A stretch of DNA of 64,000 bases, from the NCBI RefSeq assembly GCF_033807715.1, contig NC_084606.1, forward strand, positions 39,142,478 through 39,206,477, in the 5' to 3' direction. A program made the position numbers and the translations under genes. Positions 54,697 to 64,000 of this stretch are shown in pieces. How positions within the stretch are numbered: the first letter of the stretch is position 1; each line of letters opens with the position of its first letter. The stretch is from Cololabis saira. Taxonomy: Eukaryota; Chordata; Actinopteri; Beloniformes; Belonidae. A model generated the notes under the pieces. The model was not told the DNA's origin, did no database searches, and worked only from the letters and a program-made list of their open reading frames with translations.

Positions 54697-57600
54697 CCAC
54701 TGGTTCTTGGTAACTGTACCAAATATTAATGTCCATGGACCACTGGTTCTTGGGGTAACTGTACCAAATATTAATGTCCATGGACCACTGGTTCTTGGGG
54801 TAACTGTACCAAATATTAATGTCCATGGACCACTGGTTCTTGGTAACTGTACCAAATATTAATGTCCATGGACCACTGGTTCTTGGGGTAACTGTACCAA
54901 ATATTAATGTCCATGGACCACTGGTTCTTGGTAACTGTACCAAATATTAATGTCCATGGACCACTGGTTATTGGGGTAACTGTACCAAATATTAATGTCC
55001 ATGGACCACTGGTTCTTGGTAACTGTACCAAATATTAATGTCCATGGACCACTGGTTCTTGGTAACTGTACCAAATATTAATGTCCATGGACCACTGGTT
55101 CTTGGGGTAACTGTAACAAATATTAATGTCCATGGACCACTGGTTCTTGGTAACTGTACCAAATATTAATGTCCATGGACCACTGGTTCTTGGTAACTGT
55201 ACCAAATATTAATGTCCATGGACCACTGGTTCTTGGTAACTGTACCAAATATTAATGTCCATGGACCACTGGTTCTTGGTAACTGTACCAAATATTAATG
55301 TCCATGGACCACTGGTTCTTGGTAACTGTACCAAATATTAATGTCCATGGACCACTGGTTCTTGGTAACTGTACCAATTATTAATGTCCATGGACCACTG
55401 GTTCTTGGGGTAACGGTACCAAATATTAATGTCCATGGACCACTGGTTCTTGGGGTAACTGTACCAAATATTAATGTCCATGGACCACTGGTTCTTGGGG
55501 TAACTGTACCAAATATTAATGTCCATGGGCCACTGGTTCTTGGTAACTGTACCAAATATTAATGTCCATGGACCACTGGTTCTTGGGGTAACTGTACCAA
55601 ATATTAATGTCCATGGACCACTGGTTCTTGGTAACTGTACCAAATATTAATGTCCATGGACCACTGGTTCTTGGTAACTGTACCAAATATTAATGTCCAT
55701 GGACCACTGGTTCTTGGTAACTGTACCAAATATTAATGTCCATGGACCACTGGTTCTTGGTAACTGTACCAAATATTAATGTCCATGGATCACTGGTTCT
55801 TGGGGTAACTGTACCAAATATTAATGTCCATGGACCACTGGTTCTTGGTAACTGTACCAAATATTAATGTCCATGGACCACTGGTTCTTGGGGTAACTGT
55901 ACCAAATATTAATGTCCATGGACCACTGGTTCTTGGTAACTGTACCAAATATTAATGTCCATGGACCACTGGTTCTTGGTAACTGTACCAAATATTAATG
56001 TCCATGGACCACTGGTTCTTGGGGTAACTGTACCAAATATTAATGTCCATGGACCACTGGTTCTTGGGGTAACTGTACCAAATATTAATGTCCATGGACC
56101 ACTGGTTCTTGGGGTAACTGTACCAAATATTAATGTCCATGGACCACTGGTTCTTGGGGTAACTGTACCAAATATTAATGTCCATGGACCACTGGTTCTT
56201 GGTAACTGTACCAAATATTAATGTCCATGGACCACTGGTTCTTGGTAACTGTACCAAATATTAATGTCCATGGACCACTGGTTCTTGGGGTAACTGTACC
56301 AAATATTAATGTCCATGGACCACTGGTTCTTGGTAACTGTACCAAATATTAATGTCCATGGACTACTGGTTCTTGGTAACTGTACCAAATATTAATGTCC
56401 ATGAACCACTGGTTCTTGGGGTAACGGTACCAAATATTAATGTCCATGGACCACTGGTTCTTGGGGTAACTGTACCAAATATTAATGTCCATGGACCACT
56501 GGTTCTTGGGGTAACTGTACCAAATATTAATGTCCATGGACCACTGGTTCTTGGGGTAACTGTACCAAATATTAATGTCCATGGACCACTGGTTCTTGGG
56601 GTAACTGTACCAAATATTAATGTCCATGGACCACTGGTTCTTGGGGTAACTGTACCAAATATTAATGTCCATGGACCACTGGTTCTTGGTAACTGTACCA
56701 AATATTAATGTCCATGGACCACTGGTTCTTGGTAACTGTACCAAATATTAATGTCCATGGACCACTGGTTCTTGGGGTAACTGTACCAAATATTAATGTC
56801 CATGGACCACTGGTTCTTGGTAACTGTACCAAATATTAATGTCCATGGACTACTGGTTCTTGGTAACTGTACCAAATATTAATGTCCATGAACCACTGGT
56901 TCTTGGGGTAACGGTACCAAATATTAATGTCCATGGACCACTGGTTCTTGGGGTAACTGTACCAAATATTAATGTCCATGGACCACTGGTTATTGGGGTA
57001 ACTGTACCAAATATTAATGTCCATGGACCACTGGTTCTTGTTAACTGTACCAAATATTAATGTCCATGGACCACTGGTTCTTGGTAACTGTACCAAATAT
57101 TAATGTCCATGGACCACTGGTTCTTGGGGTAACTGTAACAAATATTAATGTCCATGGACCACTGGTTCTTGGTAACTGTACCAAATATTAATGTCCATGG
57201 ACCACTGGTTCTTGGTAACTGTACCAAATATTAATGTCCATGGACCACTGGTTCTTGGTAACTGTACCAAATATTAATGTCCATGGACCACTGGTTCTTG
57301 GTAACTGTACCAAATATTAATGTCCATGGACCACTGGTTCTTGGTAACTGTACCAAATATTAATGTCCATGGACCACTGGTTCTTGGTAACTGTACCAAT
57401 TATTAATGTCCATGGACCACTGGTTCTTGGGGTAACGGTACCAAATATTAATGTCCATGGACCACTGGTTCTTGGGGTAACTGTACCAAATATTAATGTC
57501 CATGGACCACTGGTTCTTGGGGTAACTGTACCAAATATTAATGTCCATGGGCCACTGGTTCTTGGTAACTGTACCAAATATTAATGTCCATGGACCACTG

Positions 57601-58541
57601 GTTCTTGGGGTAACTGTACCAAATATTAATGTCCATGGACCACTGGTTCTTGGTAACTGTACCAAATATTAATGTCCATGGACCACTGGTTCTTGGTAAC
57701 TGTACCAAATATTAATGTCCATGGACCACTGGTTCTTGGTAACTGTACCAAATATTAATGTCCATGGACCACTGGTTCTTGGTAACTGTACCAAATATTA
57801 ATGTCCATGGATCACTGTTTCTTGGGGTAACTGTACCAAATATTAATGTCCATGGACCACTGGTTCTTGGTAACTGTACCAAATATTAATGTCCATGGAC
57901 CACTGGTTCTTGGGGTAACTGTACCAAATATTAATGTCCATGGACCACTGGTTCTTGGTAACTGTACCAAATATTAATGTCCATGGACCACTGGTTCTTG
58001 GTAACTGTACCAAATATTAATGTCCATGGACCACTGGTTCTTGGGGTAACTGTACCAAATATTAATGTCCATGGACCACTGGTTCTTGGGGTAACTGTAC
58101 CAAATATTAATGTCCATGGACCACTGGTTCTTGGGGTAACTGTACCAAATATTAATGTCCATGGACCACTGGTTCTTGGGGTAACTGTACCAAATATTAA
58201 TGTCCATGGACCACTGGTTCTTGGTAACTGTACCAAATATTAATGTCCATGGACCACTGGTTCTTGGTAACTGTACCAAATATTAATGTCCATGGACCAC
58301 TGGTTCTTGGGGTAACTGTACCAAATATTAATGTCCATGGACCACTGGTTCTTGGTAACTGTACCAAATATTAATGTCCATGGACTACTGGTTCTTGGTA
58401 ACTGTACCAAATATTAATGTCCATGAACCACTGGTTCTTGGGGTAACGGTACCAAATATTAATGTCCATGGACCACTGGTTCTTGGGGTAACTGTACCAA
58501 ATATTAATGTCCATGGACCACTGGTTCTTGGGGTAACTGTA
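54697..58541. repeat. 43/45-bp satellite array with 2022-bp higher-order duplication
   Basis: About 87 units of CCACTGGTTCTTGGTAACTG then TACCAAATATTAATGTCCAT-GGA. The unit is 43 bp, or 45 bp when TTGG is TTGGGG. Rare variants (GTTATTGGGG, CTGTAACAAA, ACCAATTATT, GATCACTG, GGACTACTGG) recur at an exact 2022-bp offset, so a block of about 1.6 kb has been duplicated. Confidence 0.95.
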
Positions 58542-58646
58542 CGGGTCACTCACTTTCTGACAATCTGTCTTTCTGCCACTCAGTGGGCGTAACCCGCTTT
58601 GAAGTCCCATCTGTGAAGTCATGCGCATTCCCTCTATACTCTAGAT

Positions 58647-58871
58647 CAGGGGTGTCCAAAGACGGTCCTCGAGGGCCAGTGTCCTGCATGTTTTAGATGT
58701 GTCCCTTTTTTTATCAAACCGTGATACAAGAAGCTTGGTCATCAACAGAACTATCCAGACTTTGAAGACAAGGTGGTGACGACCGTTAATTAGAATCAGG
58801 TGTGTTGATGCAGGGAAACATCTAAAACATGCAGGACTGCGGCTCTCGAGGACCGACTTTGGACACCCCTG
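58647..58871. mobile_element. hAT-type MITE (CAGGGGTGTCCAAA ends)
   Basis: Ends CAGGGGTGTCCAAAGACGGT and ACTTTGGACACCCCTG, with a perfect 8-bp duplication CTCTAGAT on both sides. 225 bp. A relative lies at 61495-61693. Confidence 0.92.
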
Positions 58872-59035
58872 CTCTAGATAATGGATGGACCACTTGATAT
58901 CCTCAATGCCTGAACACCATTTAAGCATTGGGAGAAAGATGTGTTCATGTGAAACCGGGTCTGGCTTGGACAGAGGTCAGAGGGACTTTGGCTCCTCAGC
59001 TCTTTGGGTTTAGTTAGTTAGTTCCTTCCACCCAC

Positions 59036-59233
59036 CTTAGTGGCCAGCGAGTGTGAAGCTCCCGCCTCCAGCAGGACTGAGGTGGTCTCCAGCTGCCCCT
59101 CCCTGGCAGAGATGTGGAGGGGTGTGTAGCCGTTGGTGGTGGCGGCGTCAGGATGGGCCATGTGCTGCAGCAGCAGCTGCACGATCTCCGTTTTCCCCAG
59201 GCGGGAGGCAATGTGGAGGGGAGTCTGGTCCTC
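59036..59233 (-). CDS. ank3: ank3 exon, two ankyrin repeats ([18 protein letters not shown] / [14 protein letters not shown])
   Basis: A 198-nt phase-0 exon with acceptor ctgtttcag and donor gtgggt. It encodes two adjacent 33-residue repeats, the first beginning [14 protein letters not shown] and the second [14 protein letters not shown], ending SLATK. A two-repeat exon at this position is the normal vertebrate ankyrin arrangement. Together with the preceding exon it forms a compact group only 400 bp long. Confidence 0.93.
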
Positions 59234-59326
59234 CTGAAACAGCACCGGGGAGAGAAGATTATTCCTCGTTTTGGGCTGAAAAAAAGAGTTATTGGAGCTG
59301 GTACTTGTGAGCGACGTCAGTCGTAC

Positions 59327-59425
59327 CCGGGCCCGAGCGTCAACGATGGCTCCGTTCCTCAGAAGACACCGGACCACCTCCACCTGACCGGCCCTGGCGG
59401 CCATGTGTAACGCTGTTTCCCCTCG
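59327..59425 (-). CDS. ank3: ank3 exon, one ankyrin repeat ([18 protein letters not shown])
   Basis: A 99-nt phase-0 exon with acceptor tgtgcag and donor gtacga. It encodes [19 protein letters not shown] and ends in DARAR. The order ([10 protein letters not shown] after [10 protein letters not shown]) matches vertebrate ankyrin-G. The C-terminal loop is more diverged than its neighbours (human reads QVEAKAK at this point). Confidence 0.92.
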
Positions 59426-59490
59426 CTGCACACATAGCACACAACCCCGGCACGTTTGATACAAGCCGCCAGTAAAAGAACGTTACAACC

Positions 59491-60192
59491 ATAGACATTC
59501 ATACGTAGACGCCCCATCGAGTGCTGAGCCGTACGTCAACGTCGCCGCCATATTGGATGTGGCAAGACTGCGCTGTAAACTAATACAAGTAAATGGACTT
59601 ATTTTCATAAAGTGCATTTCTACAAAGAAATTTACGTTTTACGTCTCATTTATTCATTCACACACGTACTAATAACATATTTGAACCATTTTTCAGACAA
59701 TATCTGTCATATCTATATATAATAACTGAAACAATCTGAAAAATGGTTCAAATATGTTATTTTGTTACTTGAAAATTTTAGAATATGTTTATGTAAAATA
59801 TGCTTTGTTGATGGAAAAATATGTTTCTCTATGTTTCTTATTTTTGTGAGGGGGATATATATTGTTTTTCAGCACTACCTTGTTCTCTATAGCTGATATA
59901 ACATGAATTACTCCTATGTGGGATCAATAAAGTTCTTATTTTTGCCATCTGAGAAAATTAAATATATTATATTTGGTGCCTAACTGTTTCCCAAGTATAT
60001 TAGTGCGTGTGTGAATGAATAAATGAGACGTAAAACGTACATTTCTTTGTAGAAAGGCGCTTTATGAAAATAAGTCCATTTACTTGTATTAGTTTACAGC
60101 GCAGTCTTGAACATCCAATATGGCGGCGACGTTGACGTATCGCAGCAGCGGGCAAGAACACTCGATGCGGCGTCTACGTATATATGTCTATG
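59491..60192. mobile_element. foldback DNA element with long inverted repeats
   Basis: A perfect 8-bp duplication GTTACAAC flanks 702 bp. Ends CATAGACATTCATACGTAGA and CTACGTATATATGTCTATG are the tips of inverted repeats roughly 200 bp long (TTTACGTTTTACGTCTCATT versus its complement). It sits between two ankyrin-repeat exons. Confidence 0.87.
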
Positions 60193-60240
60193 GTTACAAC
60201 CCCCTCCCCACCCCCCATTCCGGTCGTTCCCATCACTCAC

Positions 60241-60339
60241 GATGTTGCTGACGTCAGGCGAGGCTCCGTTCTGCAGCAGGAGGAGGACGATGTTCAGGTG
60301 ACCCATGAAGGCCGCCACGTGGATGGGAGTCAGGCCGGA
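60241..60339 (-). CDS. ank3: ank3 exon, one ankyrin repeat ([16 protein letters not shown])
   Basis: A 99-nt phase-0 exon with acceptor tgtccag and donor gtgagt. The product starts [18 protein letters not shown] and ends PDVSNI. It follows directly on the previous repeat in all vertebrate ankyrins; human ANK3 has [25 protein letters not shown] is the canonical repeat helix signature. Confidence is high from repeat order, length and splice sites. Confidence 0.93.
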
Positions 60340-60404
60340 CTGGACACAAGAGCGAAGCCAGTTAAGGAGGAAAAACACTCACCCAGGTTACCACAGAGTA
60401 TCCA

Positions 60405-61255
60405 TTCATCCATCCATCCATGTTCTAAACCCAAGGTAGAGGCACGGGTCCACCTGGACAGGTCGCCAGTCCATCGCAGGGCCACATATACGGACAAACA
60501 ACCAGACACACTCACACCCACGGGCGATTTAGAATCATCAGTTACCTACTGTTAGGATTTCATGAAATTGTTAAAAGCTAAAAGAATTTATAACACTGGT
60601 GGGCTTTCTCTTTATATTCAAAGTAACCTCGTATGGATTAAGACACGGAGCCACCCCCTGGTGGTACGGGTAGACTAGATTAGATTAGAAGTTAAATACA
60701 ATACACATAGCATTGTTGAAGAGGAGACGGTGGGGAAAAGCAGATGCTTAGCATTGGGGGGTCTTATCTGTGTTCTGGGTGGGCACCCCAGGTGAGAGAA
60801 ATAACAAAGGAGATGGAAGTGACACGTTCCGGGGGTCTTTCCCGTAGCTGGCTCCACCAATGACATTCACTTGCAAAGAACACCCCCCTTCTTTTAGTAT
60901 AAAAAGGAAGTGGATCGATGACCAGGGGTGCATTTCTCTCTTACCTCTGTGGTTTCCAGACAAACGTACCTCCAGCTGGAAAACCTTGTACTTGACGTAT
61001 TAAAAGCTTGTATTAACCTTTGATTCGATTCCATTAGTTTTATTTTGGTTCGCCAGACAAACGAACACGAATCTTTCACTACTACGCATGTTTTTGGACT
61101 GTGGGAGGAAACCGGAGTAACCGGAGGAAACCCACGCAAGCACGGGGAGAACATGCAAACTCCACACAGAAAGGCCCTGCTGGGCCTGGGAGTTGAACCG
61201 GGGACCTTCTTGCTGTGAGGCAACAGTGCTGACCACTAAGCCACCGTGCTGGCCA
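60405..61255. mobile_element. teleost retro-repeat interrupted by a probable solo LTR
   Basis: The outer sequence is a common fish family (CCATCCATCCATCCATGTTC at the left, GGTCGCCAGTCCATCGCAGG, then GTTTTTGGACTGTGGGAGGA and GAGTTGAACCGGGGACCTT on the right). It is split at 60550-61078. Confidence 0.65.
60550..61078. mobile_element. probable solo LTR
   Basis: Starts TGTTAGGATTTCATG and ends ATCTTTCA with CTAC on both sides. It contains GTATAAAAAGGAAG (TATA box-like, 60897) and a downstream TATTAAAAGCTTG. Length 529 bp; no internal retroelement remains. Confidence 0.5.
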
Positions 61256-61494
61256 CACCACAGAGTATCCTGTCCCAGCAAACACGCCTGTGCTGCAGAA
61301 CCTGAACTCAAGTCCAGGACCAGTGTTGTGCAAGTTCATACTTCTGATGAACTAGTTCAAAGTTCAGTTCACATAGTTTAAAAATGAACAGTTCACGTTC
61401 ATAGTTCACTATTTTCATTTTGAACTAGTTCAAATTCAGTTCATTTCAATATTTTTAGGTGAGAAGTACGAATGAAACGCTGTTCACCGTATAC

Positions 61495-61693
61495 CAGTGG
61501 TCTTCAGCCCTGGTCCTCAGGACCCCTGTCCTGCATGTTTTAGATATTTCCCCTCAGCTCCCTGATATAAATGACTGTCATTAACAGACTTGTGCAGACC
61601 TGGATGACAAGCTGATGACGACCATTAATTAGAATCAGGTGTGATGATGCAAGGAAACATCTAAAACATGCAGGACAGGGTTGGGGACCCCTG
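61495..61693. mobile_element. MITE nested in the hAT element
   Basis: Left CAGTGGTCTTCAGCCCTGG, right CAGGGTTGGGGACCCCTG. It shares CCTGCATGTTTTAGAT and its complement with the 58647-58871 MITE. Confidence 0.65.
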
Positions 61694-62092
61694 CTGAATA
61701 CAATCATGTATTGTCCTAGTGGCGTTTCAACTTTATTCAGAGGCTGTAAATCTCCAACATTGTAGTGCATTATCAATTTGTCTACCTGTCACTGGGAAAT
61801 CAGACCTCTTGGTCTTTCTGGGAACTTTTTTGATTGTTAAGGACTCGCAGATATTTTCTCCCACTGGACGGATGCTTTAACTCCACATGACGTTTCAAAT
61901 GTGAAGTTGACGAGGCAGACGCTCAGACTTGTTTTCCAGCGCAGGTGGACATAATTTGCACAGAAAGGTTAGTTTCCTACCGTCAGACTCTTTGGGAGAC
62001 GATGTGTAAAATTCCCGCAGATAATGATAAGCGGATCATCATCTGACGGCTCGCTGAGGCTGCGTCTGCAACGTCTCTCTTCACCTGTCAAG

Positions 62093-62212
62093 GCTGATTT
62101 ATGGTTCAGCGTTAAATCGACGGCGAAGACTACGGCGTAAGGCACGCGGCGACGCGAACCATACAGTCCGCACGCCACGTACGTAGGTGTAACGCGGAAC
62201 CATAAATCATCT
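62093..62212. mobile_element. Harbinger-like MITE nested in the hAT element
   Basis: Ends GCTGATTTATGGTTCAGCGT and AACGCGGAACCATAAATC are inverted. The interior has ACTACGGCGTAAGGCACGCG. Same broad family as 657-1081. Confidence 0.7.
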
Positions 62213-62770
62213 TACATTTGTAAAGACTGCACCGGGCTCGTCGAGCATTTTAAATGTGCGCGCCGGCCGCTGGTGAAATAAGAAAGATTTTTCCGTAATA
62301 ATTGGACCTAAACAGTGAAGCTGCAACTCACATAATCTGAACAGTTCAAATTCCAGTTCATGATCTGCAGAATGAACAAGTTCACGTTCAAGTTCTTTAT
62401 GTGTAAATATGTTGCGTTCAGTTCAACGTTCTCACAGAAATGAACGTGTTCAATGAACGTGTTCAATGAACGCGTTCATTTGAACGCGTTCATTTGAACG
62501 CGTTCATTTGAACGCGTTCATGCACAACACTGTCCAGGACACATGTGGGCTGCTGTTAACCCAAACATGTTGTAGCCAGTCTACATTCACCAGTGGATGA
62601 GCTGCGTGTTTCCATGCAGGGCCAGTGTCTGCTGGCGGTCATTAGACCAAGATACTTAACTTGTAGTTAGGAAACAGCCACATTTCAAACAAAGACAGAG
62701 TAACTTCACTCTTCTTCCTATTACTATTGGCTATTACTCCTGGAGGAGTAATAGCCTCCTGGAGGAGTAA

Positions 62771-63873
62771 TAGCCCAGATATACTTGCTGTTGGTTCTTG
62801 CGTTCACGTCCGTTCGCGTCTGTTCTCGTGCAGCACCAACTGCAACGTCGCTCGCGTAGTACGTGAGGAGAGCGCATCGTACCGGCGGTAACCGATAGGG
62901 GGCAGTAACCGATAGGGGGCAGTAACCGATAGGGGGCAGTAAGCAGAGCAACAGTTGGAAAAGTGATGAATTATTTAGTAGCAGCGGTAGTAGCAGTATC
63001 AGATTAGAACAACGAACAAGTTAACATGACACCATTGGATGAAGAGGAGATTATAACATTGCTTTGGTTGCGATCTCGGTAAAGGAAACGGTGCCAGCGA
63101 CCTCCACGTCACTTGTTGTCAGCTGGTATCAGACCGGGACCAGCTGGTATCAGACCGGGACCAGCTGGTATCTGGAGCAGCTGGTACCGGGACCAGCTGG
63201 TATCAGACCGGGACCAGCTGGTATCTGGAGCAGCTGGTACCGGGACCAGCTGGTATCAGACCGGGACCAGCCGGTATCAGACCGGAACCAGCTGGTATCA
63301 GACCAGCCGGTATCAGACCGGAACCAGCTGGTATCAGACCAGCCGGTATCAGACCGGGACCAGCTGGTATCAAACCGGGACCAGCTGGTATCAGACCGGG
63401 ACCAGCTGGTATCAGACCAGGACCAGCTGGTATCAGACCAGGACCAGCTGGTATCAGACCAGGACCAGCTGGTATCAGACCAGCTGGTATCAGACCGGGA
63501 CCAGCTGGTATCAGACCAGCCGGTATCAGACCGGGACCAGCTGGTATCAGACCGGGACCAGCTGGTATCAGACCAGCTGGTACCAGACCGGGACCAGCTG
63601 GTATCAGACCGGGACCAGCTGGTATCAGACCAGCTGGTATCAGACCAGCTGGTATCAGACCGGGACCAGCTGGTATCAGACCAGCTGGTACCAGACCGGG
63701 ACCAGCTGGTATCAGACCGGGACCAGCACCACTCGCGTCCAGAGCCAGAACCGCAGGTCGCTACGCGTTCAGTGTCTTTTTGAGAACGTGCACGTCGATG
63801 CATCAAATGAACGCAGGGTACGCGTGGCGGCCATGACCCGTACGCGGTCTGAACTGCAAGTATATCTGGGCTC
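62771..63873. mobile_element. Harbinger-like TIR element carrying a CAGCTGG minisatellite
   Basis: Ends TAGCCCAGATATACTTGC and GCAAGTATATCTGGGCTC, flanked by TAA, a 3-bp duplication typical of PIF/Harbinger. It includes a 19-bp triplicate (GTAACCGATAGGGGGCA, about 62888-62942) and the minisatellite listed separately. Its right end is 20 bp from the donor of the first visible ankyrin exon. Confidence 0.65.
63117..63731. repeat. CAGCTGGTATCAGACC minisatellite
   Basis: About 32 units alternating between 21 bp (ATCAGACCGGGACCAGCTGGT) and 15-16 bp (ATCAGACCAGCTGGT). Every unit contains the palindrome CAGCTG or a one-base variant. It lies inside the Harbinger-like element. Confidence 0.93.
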
Positions 63874-63893
63874 TAACGGGGCGTGACAGGCAC

Positions 63894-63992
63894 CTCTGTA
63901 ATGGCCTGGATGGAGGCTCCATATTTGACCAGCAGCTCCATCACTTTTACTCGGTTCTTCTTACAGGCTATGTGCAGGGGTGTGAAGCCGTT
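63894..63992 (-). CDS. ank3: ank3 exon, one ankyrin repeat ([17 protein letters not shown])
   Basis: A 99-nt phase-0 exon bounded by an acceptor (ctccacag) and a donor (gtgcct). It encodes exactly one 33-residue ankyrin repeat beginning [14 protein letters not shown] and ending SIQAITE. This is nearly identical to the repeat in the middle of the vertebrate ankyrin-G membrane-binding domain (human ends SIQAVTE). Ankyrin repeats stack into a solenoid that binds ion channels and adhesion molecules such as Nav channels and neurofascin. It is the most 5' exon visible; the earlier repeats must lie beyond the right edge. Its donor is only about 18 bp from the end of a Harbinger-like insertion. Confidence 0.93.
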
Positions 63993-64000
63993 CTGTGGAG

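Larger units (their letters stand above)
54481..58637. mobile_element. P-element-like (THAP) transposon containing a satellite array
   Basis: Inverted ends of about 95 bp. The left contains ATAGAGGGAATGTGCATGAC, GCGGGTTACGCTCACTGAG and AGAAAGACTGAGTG; the right is the near complement, ending GTCATGCGCATTCCCTCTAT. Just inside the left end a start codon (54616) opens MGKSCFAIDCTHRFTHR. The MGKSC...DC pattern matches the first residues of a THAP zinc finger, the DNA-binding domain of P-element transposases. The frame stops after about 25 codons, and the rest of the element is a satellite array. Confidence 0.65.
61321..62532. mobile_element. hAT element with GAACGCGTTCATTT repeats and nested MITEs
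   Basis: A perfect 8-bp duplication TCCAGGAC on both sides; ends CAGTGTTGTGC and GCACAACACTG. The subterminal regions are rich in GAACTAGTTCAAAGTTCAGT and in tandem ACGCGTTCATTTGA units. Two further elements are nested inside. Confidence 0.9.

Noticed and set aside
54668..58628. Frames reading NINVHGPLVLGVTVP or SGPWTLIFGTVTPRT repeats
   Set aside because: Satellite translated by chance; 43- and 45-bp units alternate and break the frame.
63064..63886. Frames of 240-257 codons across the CAGCTGG minisatellite on either strand
   Set aside because: Produced by stop-free tandem units inside a transposon; no homology and mixed 15- and 21-bp unit lengths.

Overview
The window is vertebrate nuclear DNA, almost certainly from a teleost fish. 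It has split genes with GT-AG introns and a dense mix of hAT, piggyBac-like, Harbinger-like, Tc/mariner and L2-type elements with fish-typical ends. It contains one large gene on the minus strand and no other convincing host gene. The gene is an ankyrin-G orthologue (ank3; which teleost ohnologue cannot be decided here). It enters from the right-hand edge and runs off the left-hand edge, so both the 5' exons and the last 3' exons are outside.

Reading the minus strand from 64 kb down: eleven exons (63992 to 44683) encode the last 13 ankyrin repeats. Three short linker exons follow (43503 to about 37779), then a 22-nt microexon at 28.7 kb. The classical 4.5-kb neuronal giant exon is at 25795-21293, followed by three exons that build the death domain (20214 to 17811) and a 235-nt regulatory exon (17716-17482). 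Next comes a second giant exon of 10.1 kb (16551-6419), and finally an 864-nt exon (4337-3474). Splice phases agree at every junction that can be checked. The ZU5-ZU5-UPA exons expected between 37.8 and 28.7 kb were not found; that interval holds a 500-N assembly gap.

The most unusual object is the second giant exon. It lies after the death domain, whereas the giant exon of vertebrate ANK2 and ANK3 lies before it. Its coding capacity is 3377 codons, built on serine-proline motifs, with a core array of 25 nearly identical 66- or 64-residue units. One extra G in a homopolymer (9482-9487) breaks the frame inside the array.

The introns are crowded with transposons, many of which carry a satellite inside their terminal repeats. 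Six piggyBac-like elements carry GGAA/TTCC arrays. A P-element-like THAP transposon carries about 3.8 kb of a 43/45-bp satellite. A Harbinger-like element carries a CAGCTG minisatellite. Two 6-bp-TSD elements and one hAT element share a GTCGAAATGTC motif array. A further 35-bp minisatellite (49.9-52.5 kb) abuts an ankyrin-repeat exon and repeats that exon's splice donor about 70 times. A degenerate L2-like LINE lies at 38.0-41.3 kb.
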